From Bacillota bacterium (GTDB taxonomy: Bacteria; Bacillota; Bacilli; Lactobacillales; Aerococcaceae): a DNA stretch of 12,966 nt. Positions 12,874 through 12,966 of the stretch are shown piece by piece (positions within the stretch are counted from its first letter, which is position 1; each line of letters begins with the position of its first letter). The DNA lies in the NCBI GenBank assembly GCA_023442905.1, contig JAEZWY010000144.1, positions 1 to 12,966 of the forward strand. The letters run 5' to 3'. A program made the translations under genes and the position numbers. Under the pieces are notes generated by a model. That model saw only the letters and a program-made list of their open reading frames with translations. It searched no databases and was not told where the DNA came from.

Positions 12874-12931
12874 GGAAGTCCCTTCTGTAGAATAGAGTTA
12901 CCACAACACATTCACAGAAGAGAGGACTTCC
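12874..12931 (+). promoter_or_regulatory. hairpin enclosing the transposase ribosome site
   Basis: GGAAGTCC (12874-12881) pairs with GGACTTCC (12924-12931), and TTCTGT (12883-12888) pairs with ACAGAA (12914-12919). The ribosome site AGAGAGG sits at and within the 3' arm, and the ATG follows two bases later. A transcript entering from outside the element would fold here and hide the ribosome site, a known way for insertion sequences to limit transposase made by read-through. Confidence 0.5.
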
Positions 12932-12933
12932 CT

Positions 12934-12966
12934 ATGAACGATTTTACTACAGAAATTCTAAAGACT
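12934..12966 (+). CDS. IS256-family transposase, first 11 codons
   Basis: The visible product is MNDFTTEILKT, which I recall as the opening of mutator-type (IS256-family) transposases in enterococci and related Firmicutes. The ATG is preceded by AGAGAGG at 12919-12925. The rest of the gene lies outside the window, so the assignment depends on a short peptide together with the terminal sequence upstream. Confidence 0.65.
   Translation, partial: MNDFTTEILKT

Larger units (their letters stand above)
12838..12966 (+). mobile_element. left end of an IS256-family element (continues past the window)
   Basis: The sequence GAGAGTGTAAAATATTTTGTGTAAA, about 90 nt before the transposase start, resembles the terminal repeats of IS256-family elements. 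The transposase start follows. The exact left terminus is a guess, because the right end and target duplication lie outside the window. The insertion is about 70-85 bases upstream of the start of the oxidase pseudogene, near its promoter. Confidence 0.65.

Noticed and set aside
1..12966. CRISPR array, tRNA, rRNA, toxin-antitoxin or phage defence system
   Set aside because: No regularly spaced repeats, no tRNA- or rRNA-like sequence and no recognisable defence or toxin motifs were seen.

Overview
The window is AT-rich Gram-positive DNA. It has strong purine-rich ribosome binding sites, a CcpA-type cre site and a lipoprotein signal. It also carries insertion-sequence debris of kinds common in enterococci, including the start of an IS256-family transposase at the right edge and a decayed NADH oxidase/peroxidase gene. 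The best guess is an accessory region of an Enterococcus chromosome or megaplasmid. The genus is inferred from overall character, not from a diagnostic gene.

Layout. 1-92: tail of an IS3-family transposase, broken by a frame change. 93-423: an unidentified 5'-truncated gene. About 500-575: a strong hairpin with a T-run. 615-1532 (minus): a winged-helix ArsR-like regulator with a large beta-rich C-terminal domain. 1533-1775: a divergent control region with two opposed promoters, a near-perfect cre site, a 15-bp perfect palindrome and repeated AAAAGTAW boxes. 1776-5066: a CUT1-type sugar ABC importer (lipoprotein binding protein and two permeases) with no ATPase gene. 5073-5492: a small four-helix membrane protein starting with TTG. 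5559-7364 and 7628-9397: two paralogous cytoplasmic glycoside hydrolase family 2 enzymes of about 600 residues. 9398-10075: no gene seen, but several hairpins and terminators. 10076-11964: an IS66-family element with intact tnpA and tnpB but a doubly damaged tnpC. 11965-12244: unidentified remnant. 12245-12753 (minus): NADH oxidase/peroxidase pseudogene. From about 12838 to the edge: left end of an IS256-family element.

How the genes work together (inference). A short glycoside is captured by the surface lipoprotein and imported through the two permeases, powered by a shared MsmK/UgpC-like ATPase encoded elsewhere. Inside the cell the two GH2 enzymes hydrolyse beta-linkages. Expression would be repressed by CcpA in good carbon sources, through the cre site over the -35 box. 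It would also be controlled by the divergent regulator, whose C-terminal domain may sense the sugar. The substrate cannot be read from the sequence. The cluster sits between damaged mobile elements, so it is probably a laterally acquired or rearranged catabolic module.
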